A stretch of DNA of 64,000 bases from UBA3937 sp050951585 (GCA_050951585.1 JBMNJI010000006.1:62001-126000), one strand, 5' to 3'; counted from the first letter of the stretch, positions 17,339 through 27,275 are shown. A program made the numbers and translations. The notes: a model not told the origin generated them from the sequence alone.

Positions 17339-18208
17339 ATGGATTTTATCGGGAAAAGAAAGATCTGGTATGCCCTGTCATTAATTCTGCTTGCCGTGAG
17401 TATCGGATCAATTATAGTGCAGGGATTAAATTTTGGCATTGATTTTCGAGGAGGAACATTACTCCACCTTCAATTCGAAAATAAAAACATTACAGTTGAA
17501 CAGCTTCGTGAAGGGCTAAAAGAAGTGAACTTGGAAACCAGCCAAATTCAAGAATCGGATGACAGCTTCGTTATCAAAACCTCTGAACTTGATCAGGCGG
17601 AACAGAAAAATGTTTTATCAACAATTGAAGGGAAGTTGGGCGCGTTTACAGTTTTACGCAGTGAACAGGTCGGACCGGTCATCGGGAAAGAGCTCAGGAC
17701 GGCGGGCCTTTTAGCCTTACTCGTTGCCTGGATTTTGCAAATCATTTATATTTCGTTCCGTTTTGAATTCAGGTTTGGGCTTGCGGCAGTCTTGGCCTTA
17801 CTGCATGATGTGATCATTACAACCGGGTTTTTCTCGATAATGCAATACGAAGTAGATGTGACCTTCATTGCGGCTATTTTGACGATCATTGGGTATTCCA
17901 TTAATGATACCATTGTCATCTTTGACCGGATCCGCGAGAATTTGAAATATAAACAGAAAGTAGAGCTCGCCGATTTAACTAATAAAAGTATTCGGCAAAG
18001 TATTGTGCGTTCACTCAGTACTTCCGTGGCCGTGCTTTTTGTCCTGGTTGCGCTCATTGTACTGGGGGGCGAGACGACCAAATATTTTTCCTTGGCAATG
18101 CTAGTCGGGGTACTGGCCGGTACGTATTCCTCCATTTTTATTGCCAGTCCGCTGTGGTATGAATTTCGGCCCGATAAAGGCGGCAAAGCTAAAGACCTGA
18201 AAGCTTAA
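17339..18208 (+). CDS. secF: Protein translocase subunit SecF
   Basis: Partner of SecD, 289 residues, six predicted membrane helices. Visible are NFGIDFRGGTLLHLQ near the N-terminus and the conserved helix-4 region YSINDTIVIFDRIREN. The separate SecD and SecF genes match the usual clostridial form rather than the fused Bacillus form. A strong terminator follows. Confidence 0.96.
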   Translation: MDFIGKRKIWYALSLILLAVSIGSIIVQGLNFGIDFRGGTLLHLQFENKNITVEQLREGLKEVNLETSQIQESDDSFVIKTSELDQAEQKNVLSTIEGKLGAFTVLRSEQVGPVIGKELRTAGLLALLVAWILQIIYISFRFEFRFGLAAVLALLHDVIITTGFFSIMQYEVDVTFIAAILTIIGYSINDTIVIFDRIRENLKYKQKVELADLTNKSIRQSIVRSLSTSVAVLFVLVALIVLGGETTKYFSLAMLVGVLAGTYSSIFIASPLWYEFRPDKGGKAKDLKA

Positions 18209-18241
18209 TCATCTTAATCTTTTGATGCTTTTTTAGTGAAG

Positions 18242-18286
18242 AAAAAATCCTTTTATCAGATATACACTTGATAAAGGGATTTTTTT
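18242..18286 (+). terminator. Terminator after secF
   Basis: A 17-bp stem (one G-U pair) with a 10-base loop ends in GGGATTTTTTT; the 5' arm is A-rich, so it may act in both directions. Confidence 0.9.
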
Positions 18287-18346
18287 AAAGGTAAGATTGC
18301 TTATATATTATTCGATCAGTATTCTTAATGTATAGGAGAGAAAGAC

Positions 18347-21300
18347 ATGAGACAGCGGCGCATCTGGCAAGTGAAAAAGAGTGAGGAAAGTACGGTCGCC
18401 TTTTTGGCAGATGCTTTGGGAATCTCTCGCGTAAGCGCGACGGTACTCGTTAATCGAGGGATTACCACACCTGCTGCTGCCATGCGTTTTTTTCACGGCG
18501 CACTGGCTGATTTATCTAATCCGCTGGAGTTACCGGATATGGAGCGAGGAGCCGCCAGAATCTGCCGGGCGTTGCAAAGCGGGGAAAAGATCCTCGTCTA
18601 CGGTGATTATGATGTTGACGGAATTACCGGAACCGCTTTGTTGACTGATGTGCTGCGCTCTTTGGGCGGGCAGGTCGAATATTATATCCCCGACCGGCTG
18701 GAGGAAGGTTATGGTTTAAATATCCAGGCGCTAACCCGGGCTATGGAGGCGGGTAACACTTTAATCATCAGTGTGGATTGTGGCATTTCTTCGGTTGATG
18801 AAGCTGCTTTTGCCGCCCAAAACGGGCTTGATTTGGTGATTACCGACCATCATCAACCACCCGCAGTTCTGCCGGATGCCGCCTTTGCATTGATTAACCC
18901 CAAGCTGGCCGACGATGAACAGCTACCCTGGTATAATCTGGCCGGAGTAGGGGTGGCTTTTAAAGTAGCCCAGGCGGTTGCGGCCATGCTTTCTCATGGT
19001 AATCTATGTGACGGATACCTTGATTTAGTGGCTTTAGGGACAATTGCGGATATTGTTCCCCTCCTGGAAGAAAACCGTATTTTAGTGAAGGAAGGTCTAC
19101 AGCGTCTCAATCAAGGTCAATGTCGACCGGGTTTACAGGCTTTACTGAAATCGGCCGGTTTAAAATACGGGGCTATTACTGCCGGCGAGATCGGTTTCAT
19201 CCTCGCTCCGCGGCTGAATGCCTGCGGCCGCCTGGCGAAAGCGGATATCGCGGTGGAATTATTGCTTGGGCAGGATCTGAAGCGCAATGAGGAGATTTGT
19301 GGCCTATTAGAGGAGGAAAATCGCCACCGGCAGGAGATGGGCGAGGAAATATTTCGGGAAGCCGTGGCGATGCTCGAAAAGGAGGAGCAGGAGCAGAAAG
19401 TAATTGTCCTGGCATCAAACCGTTGGCATCCCGGGGTGATTGGAATTGTGGCATCCCGCCTGGCGGAAAAATATTACCGTCCCACCTTTTTGTTAAACAT
19501 TGAAGAGGGTATAGCCAAAGGCTCGGCGAGAAGCATTCCGGGTTTTAACCTCTATCAGGCATTGGACAATGTGCGGAATTGTCTCTTGCGATTTGGGGGA
19601 CATGAGATGGCCGCAGGGTTGGCCCTTGAGGAAAACGATCTCCCGCTGCTACAGGCCGAATTACAGCAATATGCGGAAAGCGTGCTGGAGGAAAAAAGCT
19701 ATTGTCCGGTTCTGAAGCTGGATACTGAAGTTACTTTTGCCGATGTTCATGAAAAACTAATCGAAGAATTGACTCTTCTTGAACCATTTGGGGCAGGGAA
19801 TCCCAATCCTGTTTTCGTTTTACGGAATAGCAGTTTAACCGACGTGAAGGCTGTGGGGCAGAATGGCAAGCATTTAAAGCTCGCGATTCTTGATCCTGAG
19901 CAGGCCAGAAGGATAGATGGAATCGGGTTTCAGTTGGGAGAATTGCAAGAAGAAGCAGCCTGTTGGGCAAGGTGTGATCTGGCCTTTATCCCGGAATTGA
20001 ATACATTTCAAGGGGTTACGCGCCTGCAGTTGAAGATCAGGGATTTGAAGGATACGATTGAGCCGGATGACATTTTCACTCCCTTGTCTTTTTTGGAGCA
20101 ACTCTATTTAGATGGCGAAATATGGTTGGAAGATGATTATTTCCGTGATATTCTTGATAAAGAGGAGTTCTTCACGAAAGTAGCGGGGGTCACTTTCACC
20201 GACCGGCAGAAGATTATCCGGGGGATTCAGGCCGGGGATGCTGTTTACTTGCAAAGAGAATTGGATAATCCTTTTGACAGTAATGCGATTGCAGTTTATT
20301 ATCAGGACAGTTCAATCGGCTATTTACAAAAGAGATTAGCGAAATACCTGGCCACCGCCATGGACCATGGAACGAAATATGAAGCATATGTTACGCAGGT
20401 AACCGGTGGGGAGAAAGAGAAGGATATCCTGGGGGTAAATCTCTGCATCCGGAAAATGAATGCGGCGAAGGGTGAGGAGAACCTGGCGGTAGTTAAAGAA
20501 GAATTACTCAAATATTCCTCCGCAGAACTAGGAGAGAAAATCCGCCGGGCCATTTTGGGTGATGCCGAATATCATGAGAAGCAAAAAGAAGCGATCAGAA
20601 GTTTAAAAAGCGGGCAGAATACGCTGATTGTGTTTGGTACCGGCCGGGGTAAATCAGCCGTTTTTCAGGCCATGGCGGTTTATCAGGCTTTAGCCGAGCA
20701 TAAAATAACCTTTCTGCTTTATCCTCTTCGCTCCCTGGTTAATGACCAGTACCACCGCTTGCAGAGAATCATGACGCCGTTGGGCATAAAGGTGGCGGCG
20801 ATAAATGGGTCGGTGGGCATTCACGAGAAGAAGGAGTTCTTTAAGGATTATTTGCTGGGAAAAGTGGACGTCGTTCTCACGACACCGGAATTCTTGGCCT
20901 TTCATTTGGAGAAGTTCGGGAGTATGGCGGAACGGATCGGCTTTTTTGTCGTCGATGAAGCTCATCATCTGGCCGAGGGAAAACGACGGGGCTATCGGCT
21001 GCTCAGCCGCTGCTGGAGGCAGTTAGGGCAACCTCTTGCCTTAGCAGCAACTGCCACAGCCGAGGATGAGACAGTCCGTGTGATCGGGGATACTTTAAAT
21101 ATTACCAGGATGGTGCTGGAAAAGCATGTTCGTGAGAACCTGCAATTAGTTGATAAACGCCGGGAAAAGGATAAATTGCCGTATTTGCTGAAATTGGTGG
21201 ATACAAAGGAACGGATAGTCATTTACGTGAATAGTCGAAAACAGGCTTACCAGTTGGCCAGTGATCTGCGCTACTATTATCCTGCGGCGAAGGACGAAAT

Positions 21301-21625
21301 TGGTTTTTATCATGGCGGTTTATACAGCGCGCAACGGAATCAGCTGGAAAAGATGTTTCGTGACGGCCAATTGCGCGTGATGGTTACCACCAGTGCTTTC
21401 GGTGAAGGAATCGATATTCCGGATATCCAAAATGTGGTTTTGTATCATTTATGTTTTTCTTTGACCGAATTCAACCAGCTTGCGGGGAGAGCGGGTCGGA
21501 ACGGAAAAAGTGCCCGAATACACTTGCTTTTTAATGAGGAAGATAAGAAACTAAATGAGTTGACTTCTGGAAGCGGCCGCTCCTACACGCAAGGTGCTCG
21601 CAAAATTTTATACTTATTTGCGTGA
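18347..21625 (+). CDS. recJ: RecJ-type exonuclease fused to a HIRAN domain and a RecQ-like helicase (frame broken near its 3' end)
   Basis: The N-terminal 570 residues are RecJ, a 5'-3' single-strand DNA exonuclease: DHH motifs YGDYDVDGITGT, VDCGISS and ITDHHQPP, the DHHA1 part and the RecJ OB domain. A HIRAN domain follows at about 610-705 (VAGVTFTDRQ, DNPFDSNAIAVYY). An SF2 helicase of RecQ type then runs from about 740: Walker A GTGRGKS, DEAH box VVDEAHHL, motif VI QLAGRAGRNGK. The fusion would couple unwinding to 5'-strand digestion in repair. At about 21561 the frame is lost; removing one A there would join KLNEL directly to LLEAAAPTRKVL in the next frame, which continues to 21968. The intact protein would have about 1,205 residues. 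Confidence 0.88.
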   Translation: MRQRRIWQVKKSEESTVAFLADALGISRVSATVLVNRGITTPAAAMRFFHGALADLSNPLELPDMERGAARICRALQSGEKILVYGDYDVDGITGTALLTDVLRSLGGQVEYYIPDRLEEGYGLNIQALTRAMEAGNTLIISVDCGISSVDEAAFAAQNGLDLVITDHHQPPAVLPDAAFALINPKLADDEQLPWYNLAGVGVAFKVAQAVAAMLSHGNLCDGYLDLVALGTIADIVPLLEENRILVKEGLQRLNQGQCRPGLQALLKSAGLKYGAITAGEIGFILAPRLNACGRLAKADIAVELLLGQDLKRNEEICGLLEEENRHRQEMGEEIFREAVAMLEKEEQEQKVIVLASNRWHPGVIGIVASRLAEKYYRPTFLLNIEEGIAKGSARSIPGFNLYQALDNVRNCLLRFGGHEMAAGLALEENDLPLLQAELQQYAESVLEEKSYCPVLKLDTEVTFADVHEKLIEELTLLEPFGAGNPNPVFVLRNSSLTDVKAVGQNGKHLKLAILDPEQARRIDGIGFQLGELQEEAACWARCDLAFIPELNTFQGVTRLQLKIRDLKDTIEPDDIFTPLSFLEQLYLDGEIWLEDDYFRDILDKEEFFTKVAGVTFTDRQKIIRGIQAGDAVYLQRELDNPFDSNAIAVYYQDSSIGYLQKRLAKYLATAMDHGTKYEAYVTQVTGGEKEKDILGVNLCIRKMNAAKGEENLAVVKEELLKYSSAELGEKIRRAILGDAEYHEKQKEAIRSLKSGQNTLIVFGTGRGKSAVFQAMAVYQALAEHKITFLLYPLRSLVNDQYHRLQRIMTPLGIKVAAINGSVGIHEKKEFFKDYLLGKVDVVLTTPEFLAFHLEKFGSMAERIGFFVVDEAHHLAEGKRRGYRLLSRCWRQLGQPLALAATATAEDETVRVIGDTLNITRMVLEKHVRENLQLVDKRREKDKLPYLLKLVDTKERIVIYVNSRKQAYQLASDLRYYYPAAKDEIGFYHGGLYSAQRNQLEKMFRDGQLRVMVTTSAFGEGIDIPDIQNVVLYHLCFSLTEFNQLAGRAGRNGKSARIHLLFNEEDKKLNELTSGSGRSYTQGARKILYLFA

Positions 21626-21968
21626 ACAGGGGAAAAAAGGAGAACCTTTGCAATTTACCAATCGTCAGTTGCAGGAAGCGATGCAGCGTTTGGGGGAAAA
21701 AAACTTCCGGGAACAGACCGCTTCTGTGTGTCTAGGCATCCTGGAAGACTTAGGTTTATTGCTACGGGAGGTGGAAGGGAAGGCACGTTATCTTCATTTG
21801 GTGCCTCCGCCGCCCGGCAAATTAGACCTGGCCGATTCGGTCCGTTTCGTCGAAGGCCAGGATGAGTGGGAGGATTTTCAGTCTTTTGCCGAATTCGCCC
21901 TGCATGCCTCGGCCGAGCATATTTTAGCGGCGGTAAATCAGCCGATTTGCCCGGCGCAAACAGCGTAA
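21594..21968 (+). pseudogene. Out-of-frame 3' end of the RecJ-HIRAN-helicase gene
   Basis: This is the C-terminal continuation of the upstream protein in another frame. It reads sensibly from about 21562 (LLEAAAPTRKVLAKFYTYL, then a winged-helix-like stretch) and ends at 21968. There is no ribosome-binding site of its own. The ATG at 21594 is therefore not a true start. The break is a single-base insertion, either real or an assembly error. Confidence 0.7.
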
Positions 21969-21976
21969 GAATAATA

Positions 21977-22012
21977 GGCCGCTTTAAGCATATGCCGCTT
22001 AAAGCCGGGCCC
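21977..22012 (+). other. Inverted repeat between the recJ-like gene and relA
   Basis: GCTTTAAGC and GCTTAAAGC form a 9-bp stem extended by G/C pairs. It has no T run, so it is unlikely to be an intrinsic terminator. Confidence 0.4.
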
Positions 22013-22049
22013 CTTGGGAAATCCGAGATCATGAACCGGTGGTGAAAAC

Positions 22050-24269
22050 ATGTCAGAGAAGATCAATAAAGCATGTCAAGATTTGTTTGACAGTCTAGAA
22101 GAACAAATTGCGAAGTATATGAGCCCTGAAGAGATTGCGCTCGTGAAAAAGGCCTATACCTATGCCCAGAATGCGCATGCGGGACAGGTGAGAAACTCAG
22201 GAGATCCATATATTATCCATCCCCTGGCGGTAGCGAAGATCTTAGCTTCCTTAGAACTGGATGCGCCTACGTTAGCGGCCGGCTTACTGCACGATGTGGT
22301 CGAGGATACCCCTATTCCTCTGGGCGAGATTGAAAAAATGTTTGGACCGGAGATTGCGTTGGTTGTTGACGGAGTGACCAAACTGAACAAGATTGATTTT
22401 CGTTCGAAGGAAGAACAGCAGGTCGAAAATCTGCGAAAGATGTTTCTAGCGATGGCGAAGGATATTCGGGTGATTATGATAAAACTGGCCGATCGCTTGC
22501 ACAATATGCGGACCTTAAAGCATCAGCCTGAACATAAACAGCGGGAAATTGCCAAGGAGACGTTGGAGATTTTTGCGCCCCTGGCGAATCGTCTGGGAAT
22601 CTTCTCCATCAAGTGGGAATTGGAGGATACGGCTTTTCATTACTTAAAGCCGGATGAATATTATAGTTTAGTCGAAAAAATCTCCATGAAACGGCATGAA
22701 CGGGAAGCCTATATTGACCGGGTGATTAAGATTCTCGCTGAAAAGGTGAAAGAGGCCAATATTCGCGCCACTATCGAAGGAAGACCGAAGCACTTTTTCA
22801 GTATCTATACCAAGATGAAGGAACAGGGCAAAGAATTAAATGAAATCTATGATTTAATTGCGGTACGGGTCATTGTTGATACGGTCAAAGATTGTTATGA
22901 GGTTTTAGGGATTGTGCATACCCTCTGGAAACCCATTCCCGGCAGATTCAAAGATTATATTGCGATGCCCAAACCCAATATGTACCAGTCTCTGCATACT
23001 ACGGTCATGGGTTTTTTGGGGGAACCTTTTGAAATCCAGATTCGGACGGCGGAGATGCATAAGACCGCCCAGTTTGGTATTGCCGCCCACTGGAAGTATA
23101 AAGAAGGAAACAAAGCAGTAAGCAAAGACAACGATAAACAGTTGGCCTGGCTCAGAAAGATTCTCGAATGGCAAACAGAACTGCGTGACACAAAAGAATT
23201 CATGGAGGCTTTAAAGATTGACGTCTATTCTGATGTGGTTTTTGTCTTCACGCCAAAAGGCGATGTGATTGAGCTTCCGGCAGGTTCGGTGCCGATGGAT
23301 TTTGCCTACCGGATTCATTCCCATATCGGAAACAGTTGTGTTGGGGCGAAAATTAACGGGCGTATCGTCCCCTTGGATTATGTGCTCAAAAATGGGGATA
23401 TCGTCGAGATATTAACCTCAAAGCAAGCGAACGGACCGAGCCGTGACTGGTTGCAGATCGTCAAAACGCCGCAAGCGAAAAACCGCATCAGACAGTGGTT
23501 TAAAAAAGAAAAACGTGATGAAAACATTCTCCGTGGCCGTGATAGTGTGGAAAAGGAATTGAAAAAACAGGGGCTCGATCCTGGTGAATTCTTTAAGGCT
23601 GACCGCTTATTAGAAACGGTTAAAAAATTTAGTATGAACCATATTGATGACCTCTTTGCGACGGTGGGAGAAGGAACGGTAACTGCCAGTCAGATTATCG
23701 CCCGGATCCGTGACGACTATTATAAAGATGCGAAAAAAGTACCGGCAGATGTCCCTTTAGACGAATTACAAAAAGAGCTGAAGCAAAGCAAAGGCAGGAA
23801 GGCGGGGCAAAGGGCGCGCGGTATTGTGGTAAAAGGGGTGGATGATGTCTTTGTCCGTCTTTCCCATTGCTGTAATCCCCTGCCTGGTGATGCGGTAATC
23901 GGATATGTGACGAGGGGCAGAGGAGTCTCAGTCCATCGGAAGGATTGTCCGAATGTGGAGTTTCTCTTGCAGGATGATCACGGAAGGATTGTGGAACTAT
24001 CCTGGGAGGAAGAGAAAGAGAGTGTTTATCAGGTGGAACTAGAGGTCTATGCCATGGATAGGCCACGTTTAACAATGGATATAATGAATATTATTGCCGA
24101 TATGAAGCTGCATATTAATTCGGTTAATGCACGGATCAGCAAGAATAAGCTGACGATTATCAATTTGCGGGTGGAGGTGCACAACATCTCTCAATTGAAT
24201 CATTTAATCGAAAAAATCAAACGAAACAAAGATGTGACGGATGTATTCCGGGTAATTCCCAAAAAATAA
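22050..24269 (+). CDS. relA: Bifunctional (p)ppGpp synthetase/hydrolase RelA/SpoT (Rel)
   Basis: Long Rel enzyme of 739 residues that makes and degrades (p)ppGpp in the stringent response. The hydrolase HD motif is intact (GLLHDVVEDT), suggesting a bifunctional enzyme. The synthetase region has KPNMYQSLHTTV. C-terminal regulatory domains follow: TGS (FTPKGDVIELP), the zinc-finger/CC region (LSHCCNPLPGD) and ACT (ELEVYAMDRPRL). A GTGGTGAAA site precedes ATG 22050. dtd lies 38 bases downstream, as in many Firmicutes. Confidence 0.97.
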   Translation: MSEKINKACQDLFDSLEEQIAKYMSPEEIALVKKAYTYAQNAHAGQVRNSGDPYIIHPLAVAKILASLELDAPTLAAGLLHDVVEDTPIPLGEIEKMFGPEIALVVDGVTKLNKIDFRSKEEQQVENLRKMFLAMAKDIRVIMIKLADRLHNMRTLKHQPEHKQREIAKETLEIFAPLANRLGIFSIKWELEDTAFHYLKPDEYYSLVEKISMKRHEREAYIDRVIKILAEKVKEANIRATIEGRPKHFFSIYTKMKEQGKELNEIYDLIAVRVIVDTVKDCYEVLGIVHTLWKPIPGRFKDYIAMPKPNMYQSLHTTVMGFLGEPFEIQIRTAEMHKTAQFGIAAHWKYKEGNKAVSKDNDKQLAWLRKILEWQTELRDTKEFMEALKIDVYSDVVFVFTPKGDVIELPAGSVPMDFAYRIHSHIGNSCVGAKINGRIVPLDYVLKNGDIVEILTSKQANGPSRDWLQIVKTPQAKNRIRQWFKKEKRDENILRGRDSVEKELKKQGLDPGEFFKADRLLETVKKFSMNHIDDLFATVGEGTVTASQIIARIRDDYYKDAKKVPADVPLDELQKELKQSKGRKAGQRARGIVVKGVDDVFVRLSHCCNPLPGDAVIGYVTRGRGVSVHRKDCPNVEFLLQDDHGRIVELSWEEEKESVYQVELEVYAMDRPRLTMDIMNIIADMKLHINSVNARISKNKLTIINLRVEVHNISQLNHLIEKIKRNKDVTDVFRVIPKK

Positions 24270-24307
24270 GGGCGAGAAAGAGCAAATGGGAGCGGGGTGG
24301 AGAAAAA

Positions 24308-24757
24308 ATGCGTGCCGTTGTGCAGAGGGTCAAGGTCGGAACTGTCGCCGTTGAAGGTAAGGTTGTATCCCGGATAGGCAAAGGGTTGGTAGTACTTTTG
24401 GGAGTGGGCAGGAATGACCGGGAAGATGATAGCCGTTACCTGGCGGAAAAGATTGTTAATCTGCGTATTTTTGAGGATGAGGCAGGCAAAATGAATTTAT
24501 CCCTAAAAGAGGTGGCAGGCGAAATCTTAGCCGTTTCGCAGTTTACTTTATACGGAGATTGCCGGCAGGGTAGGAGACCGAGTTTTACGGAAGCGGCACC
24601 GCCCAAAGAAGCGCAGGTTTTGTATGAATTATTTGTGGAGTATTGCCGGGAACAGGGCGTGACAGTTGCCACCGGCGTTTTTCAGACAGAGATGCTGGTA
24701 TCAATGGAAAATGACGGACCGGTCACAATATTGCTGGATAGCAAGAAACAATTCTAG
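24308..24757 (+). CDS. dtd: D-aminoacyl-tRNA deacylase Dtd
   Basis: Removes D-amino acids (and glycine) wrongly attached to tRNA. It is 149 residues long, the standard length. The active-site signatures are present: SQFTLYGDC near residue 80 and the Gly-Pro motif ENDGPVT near the end. It lies between relA and a metallo-beta-lactamase-fold gene, a frequent neighbourhood. Confidence 0.96.
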   Translation: MRAVVQRVKVGTVAVEGKVVSRIGKGLVVLLGVGRNDREDDSRYLAEKIVNLRIFEDEAGKMNLSLKEVAGEILAVSQFTLYGDCRQGRRPSFTEAAPPKEAQVLYELFVEYCREQGVTVATGVFQTEMLVSMENDGPVTILLDSKKQF

Positions 24758-24792
24758 ATGACGTTGTCTAATCTTAGCTGGGGGGATGAAGC

Positions 24793-25389
24793 ATGAAGAT
24801 AAAAGTAGTTACGGTTGGAATGTTGCAGGCTAATTGTTATCTTGTTTATGATGAAAAAACCATGGAAGCGCTGGTGATTGATCCGGGTGCCGAAGGAGAA
24901 AAGATCAGGCGGGAGCTCGGGCAATTAGGCTTGAAGGTCAAACTTATTGTGAACACACATGGCCATTTTGATCATGTGGGGGCAAATGAGTTTGTGCGGC
25001 ATGCAACGGGGGCTGCCTTATTTATTCATGAGGAAGACGACGCCTTAATGCAAGAAGAGACCAACGGGGCACCTGACGGATATTTACATGACGGTGACAC
25101 GCTGGAAGTCGGCAGTTTGCATTTTTCTGTTCTACATACTCCGGGACATACCAAAGGAGGGGTCTGCCTTGTTGGCGAGGGTGTTTGCTTTACCGGAGAC
25201 ACACTCTTTGCGGGAACGATCGGGCGAACAGATTTGCCGGGTGGTTCGCTGAACGAAATGATGAGTTCTCTGCAGACAAAACTAGCGCCTCTTCCTGATG
25301 CGGTTGTCATTTTTCCGGGACATGGCCCCCAATCAACGATGGGCCGGGAAAAAGCGGGAAATCCGTATCTGAGCCAGGTAACGGAGTGA
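24793..25389 (+). CDS. Metallo-beta-lactamase-fold hydrolase (glyoxalase II-like)
   Basis: Soluble hydrolase of 198 residues. The binuclear-metal motif NTHGHFDHVGAN (HxHxDH) is complete; HTPGHTKGG and FTGDTLF supply the other ligands and GHGPQS the last His. Relatives include YqgX-type hydroxyacylglutathione-hydrolase-like proteins; glutathione is unlikely as substrate in Clostridia, so bacillithiol or another thioester may be cleaved. It overlaps the next gene by four bases. Confidence 0.9.
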   Translation: MKIKVVTVGMLQANCYLVYDEKTMEALVIDPGAEGEKIRRELGQLGLKVKLIVNTHGHFDHVGANEFVRHATGAALFIHEEDDALMQEETNGAPDGYLHDGDTLEVGSLHFSVLHTPGHTKGGVCLVGEGVCFTGDTLFAGTIGRTDLPGGSLNEMMSSLQTKLAPLPDAVVIFPGHGPQSTMGREKAGNPYLSQVTE

Positions 25390-26996
25390 AGGGATGGGAT
25401 AAAGCGGTGCGGCGTTTAACGGTTATATCCTCCGAGTCTGCTGATTTTCGGGTTATTCATGACTTGCTCAGGATATATTTTCCCAGATTAAAGTATGAAG
25501 AAGCGGACGGAAGCGCGTACTTTGCTCTGCCGGCGGAGAATATGCAGGGGCCTGAGCAGTTGTCCGCTCAGGCTAAGCTACCTGCGGCGGATATACTGCC
25601 AGCAGATGTTTCCGCGGATGATTGGCCGCAATTGCTGGCCCGGATCGAAAAGAAGGCTACCCCGGCGGAGATTACGGTTACTTTTCAAAGTGGCGATAAA
25701 TTCCTTGATAAGCAGTGCGAAAGGCTTCGTTCCGAGGTGTTCACTGAGGACCGGAGCAATCGGGAAAGACGCTTGCTGCGGCTGGCCTTTCATCGCGTTT
25801 TAGTGCGGGTCTTGTCTCTGGAGCCGAGTCCGTGGGGGATTCTGACGGGCGTAAGGCCGACCAAAATTGTGCACCGTTTTCTGGACGAAGGCTTTTCCGG
25901 AGAGCGGATCAAGAAGCATTTAACGTCTGATTTTGCTTTGAGTGAGGAGCGAGCCGAGCTCTTAACAAAGGTAGCGGAATATCAGCGGCCTTTTTTTCCG
26001 AGGGCAGGGGAGGAGCCTCTGCTCGGTCTGTATGTGGGGATCCCTTTTTGTCCGACCCGTTGCCGTTATTGTTCTTTTCCCTCTTTTTCTCTTGCCCGCT
26101 GGGGACATTTACTGCCTGCCTATTTAGCCGGCTTAGAGCGGGAGTTGACAACTGTCGGAAATATCTTGCGCGACACCGGGGTAAAGGTGCAAACGGTTTA
26201 TCTGGGCGGAGGTACTCCTACGGTATTGTCTGAAGCACAATTGGCGCGGCTTTTAGAGACGGTTGAAGACAGTTTTTCCTTTACCGAAGACAGGGAGTTG
26301 ACGGTGGAAGGAGGCAGACCCGATACGATAGATAGTGGGAAGCTGCACGTTTTAAAGGAGCATCGGGTCACCCGGCTAAGTATCAATCCGCAGACAATGC
26401 GGAAGGATACTTTGCTTTCCATCGGGCGCCAGCATACGGTGCAGGAAGTATACCAGGCCTATGAATTGGCCCGGGAAGCAGGGATTCCGGTCGTGAATAT
26501 GGATCTAATTATTGGTTTGCCGGGTGAAGATTGTACCGTTTTAGCAGAGACGTTGCGGCAGGTTCTGCAAATGGCTCCGGAGAATATTACTTTGCATGCC
26601 CTGGCCATGAAACGGGCGGCCTACTACCGGCAGGAAAATATTGCTGTGCCGGTCTCTCAGGAAGGGCTTCTGATGATGAATCTCGCCCACGGATTTTTAC
26701 AGGCGGCCGGATATATTCCCTATTATCTCTATCGGCAAAAAGAAATCTTTGCGCATGGGGAAAATGTCGGGTATACTATACCAGGTAAGGCTTGCTTATA
26801 TAATATCCAGATGATGGAGGAAAGGCAGACTATTTTAGGTTTTGGGGTCGGTTCAGGCAGTAAGCTTGTCCGTCAGGCGGACCTTTCGCTGGAAAATATT
26901 TATAATCCCAAAGATGTCCTGATGTATTTGGAGCGGAGCGAAGAAATAATCCGCAAGAAAGTTGACAACCTGCAACGAATTCTATACAATAACTGA
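25386..26996 (+). CDS. hemZ: Coproporphyrinogen dehydrogenase-like radical SAM protein HemZ
   Basis: Radical SAM protein of 536 residues, HemZ type (HemN family). The first 170 residues are the HemZ-specific N-terminal part. The cluster motif FCPTRCRYCSFPS (CX3CX2C) follows GLYVGIP, then VYLGGGTPT and TVEGGRPDTI, as in HemN/HemW. HemZ is annotated as oxygen-independent coproporphyrinogen III dehydrogenase, although some relatives may have other roles. The GTG start overlaps the stop of the previous gene, so it is translationally coupled. Confidence 0.9.
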   Translation: MKGWDKAVRRLTVISSESADFRVIHDLLRIYFPRLKYEEADGSAYFALPAENMQGPEQLSAQAKLPAADILPADVSADDWPQLLARIEKKATPAEITVTFQSGDKFLDKQCERLRSEVFTEDRSNRERRLLRLAFHRVLVRVLSLEPSPWGILTGVRPTKIVHRFLDEGFSGERIKKHLTSDFALSEERAELLTKVAEYQRPFFPRAGEEPLLGLYVGIPFCPTRCRYCSFPSFSLARWGHLLPAYLAGLERELTTVGNILRDTGVKVQTVYLGGGTPTVLSEAQLARLLETVEDSFSFTEDRELTVEGGRPDTIDSGKLHVLKEHRVTRLSINPQTMRKDTLLSIGRQHTVQEVYQAYELAREAGIPVVNMDLIIGLPGEDCTVLAETLRQVLQMAPENITLHALAMKRAAYYRQENIAVPVSQEGLLMMNLAHGFLQAAGYIPYYLYRQKEIFAHGENVGYTIPGKACLYNIQMMEERQTILGFGVGSGSKLVRQADLSLENIYNPKDVLMYLERSEEIIRKKVDNLQRILYNN

Positions 26997-27040
26997 CAAA
27001 TGAGCTTAATAGTTTTCCCCAGAAGCATTATTCTTAAAGA

Positions 27041-27275
27041 ATGGGTAAAAATGATGACGGAGAGAGTAATTAGATTTTTCTGCACAGGAAGGCAGGGTCA
27101 GGACTGAGAACCCGGCCAGAAAGGTTTAACGAAGGACACTCCGGAATTGACGGACCGTGCGTCTGTCCGGTTTACGCCGTTATTGTAAAAGGGGAACAGC
27201 TTTTGCTGTTCAAAATGGGTGGTACCGCGGGTTAAACTCGTCCCAGCAAGTCAGGGGGGACGTGTTTTTTTATTT
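27041..27275 (+). promoter_or_regulatory. T-box riboswitch controlling hisS-aspS
   Basis: The hallmark T-box sequence AATGGGTGGTACCGCGG is at 27214-27230. Upstream is the long stem I region and a stem III hairpin (GAACAGC TTTT GCTGTTC, 27193-27210). Downstream a GTCCC...GGGAC stem and seven T (27239-27273) form the terminator that competes with the antiterminator. Uncharged tRNA binding would favour read-through into hisS. The likely specifier region reads GGACACTCC (27134-27142) and holds overlapping GAC and CAC triplets. Confidence 0.93.
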
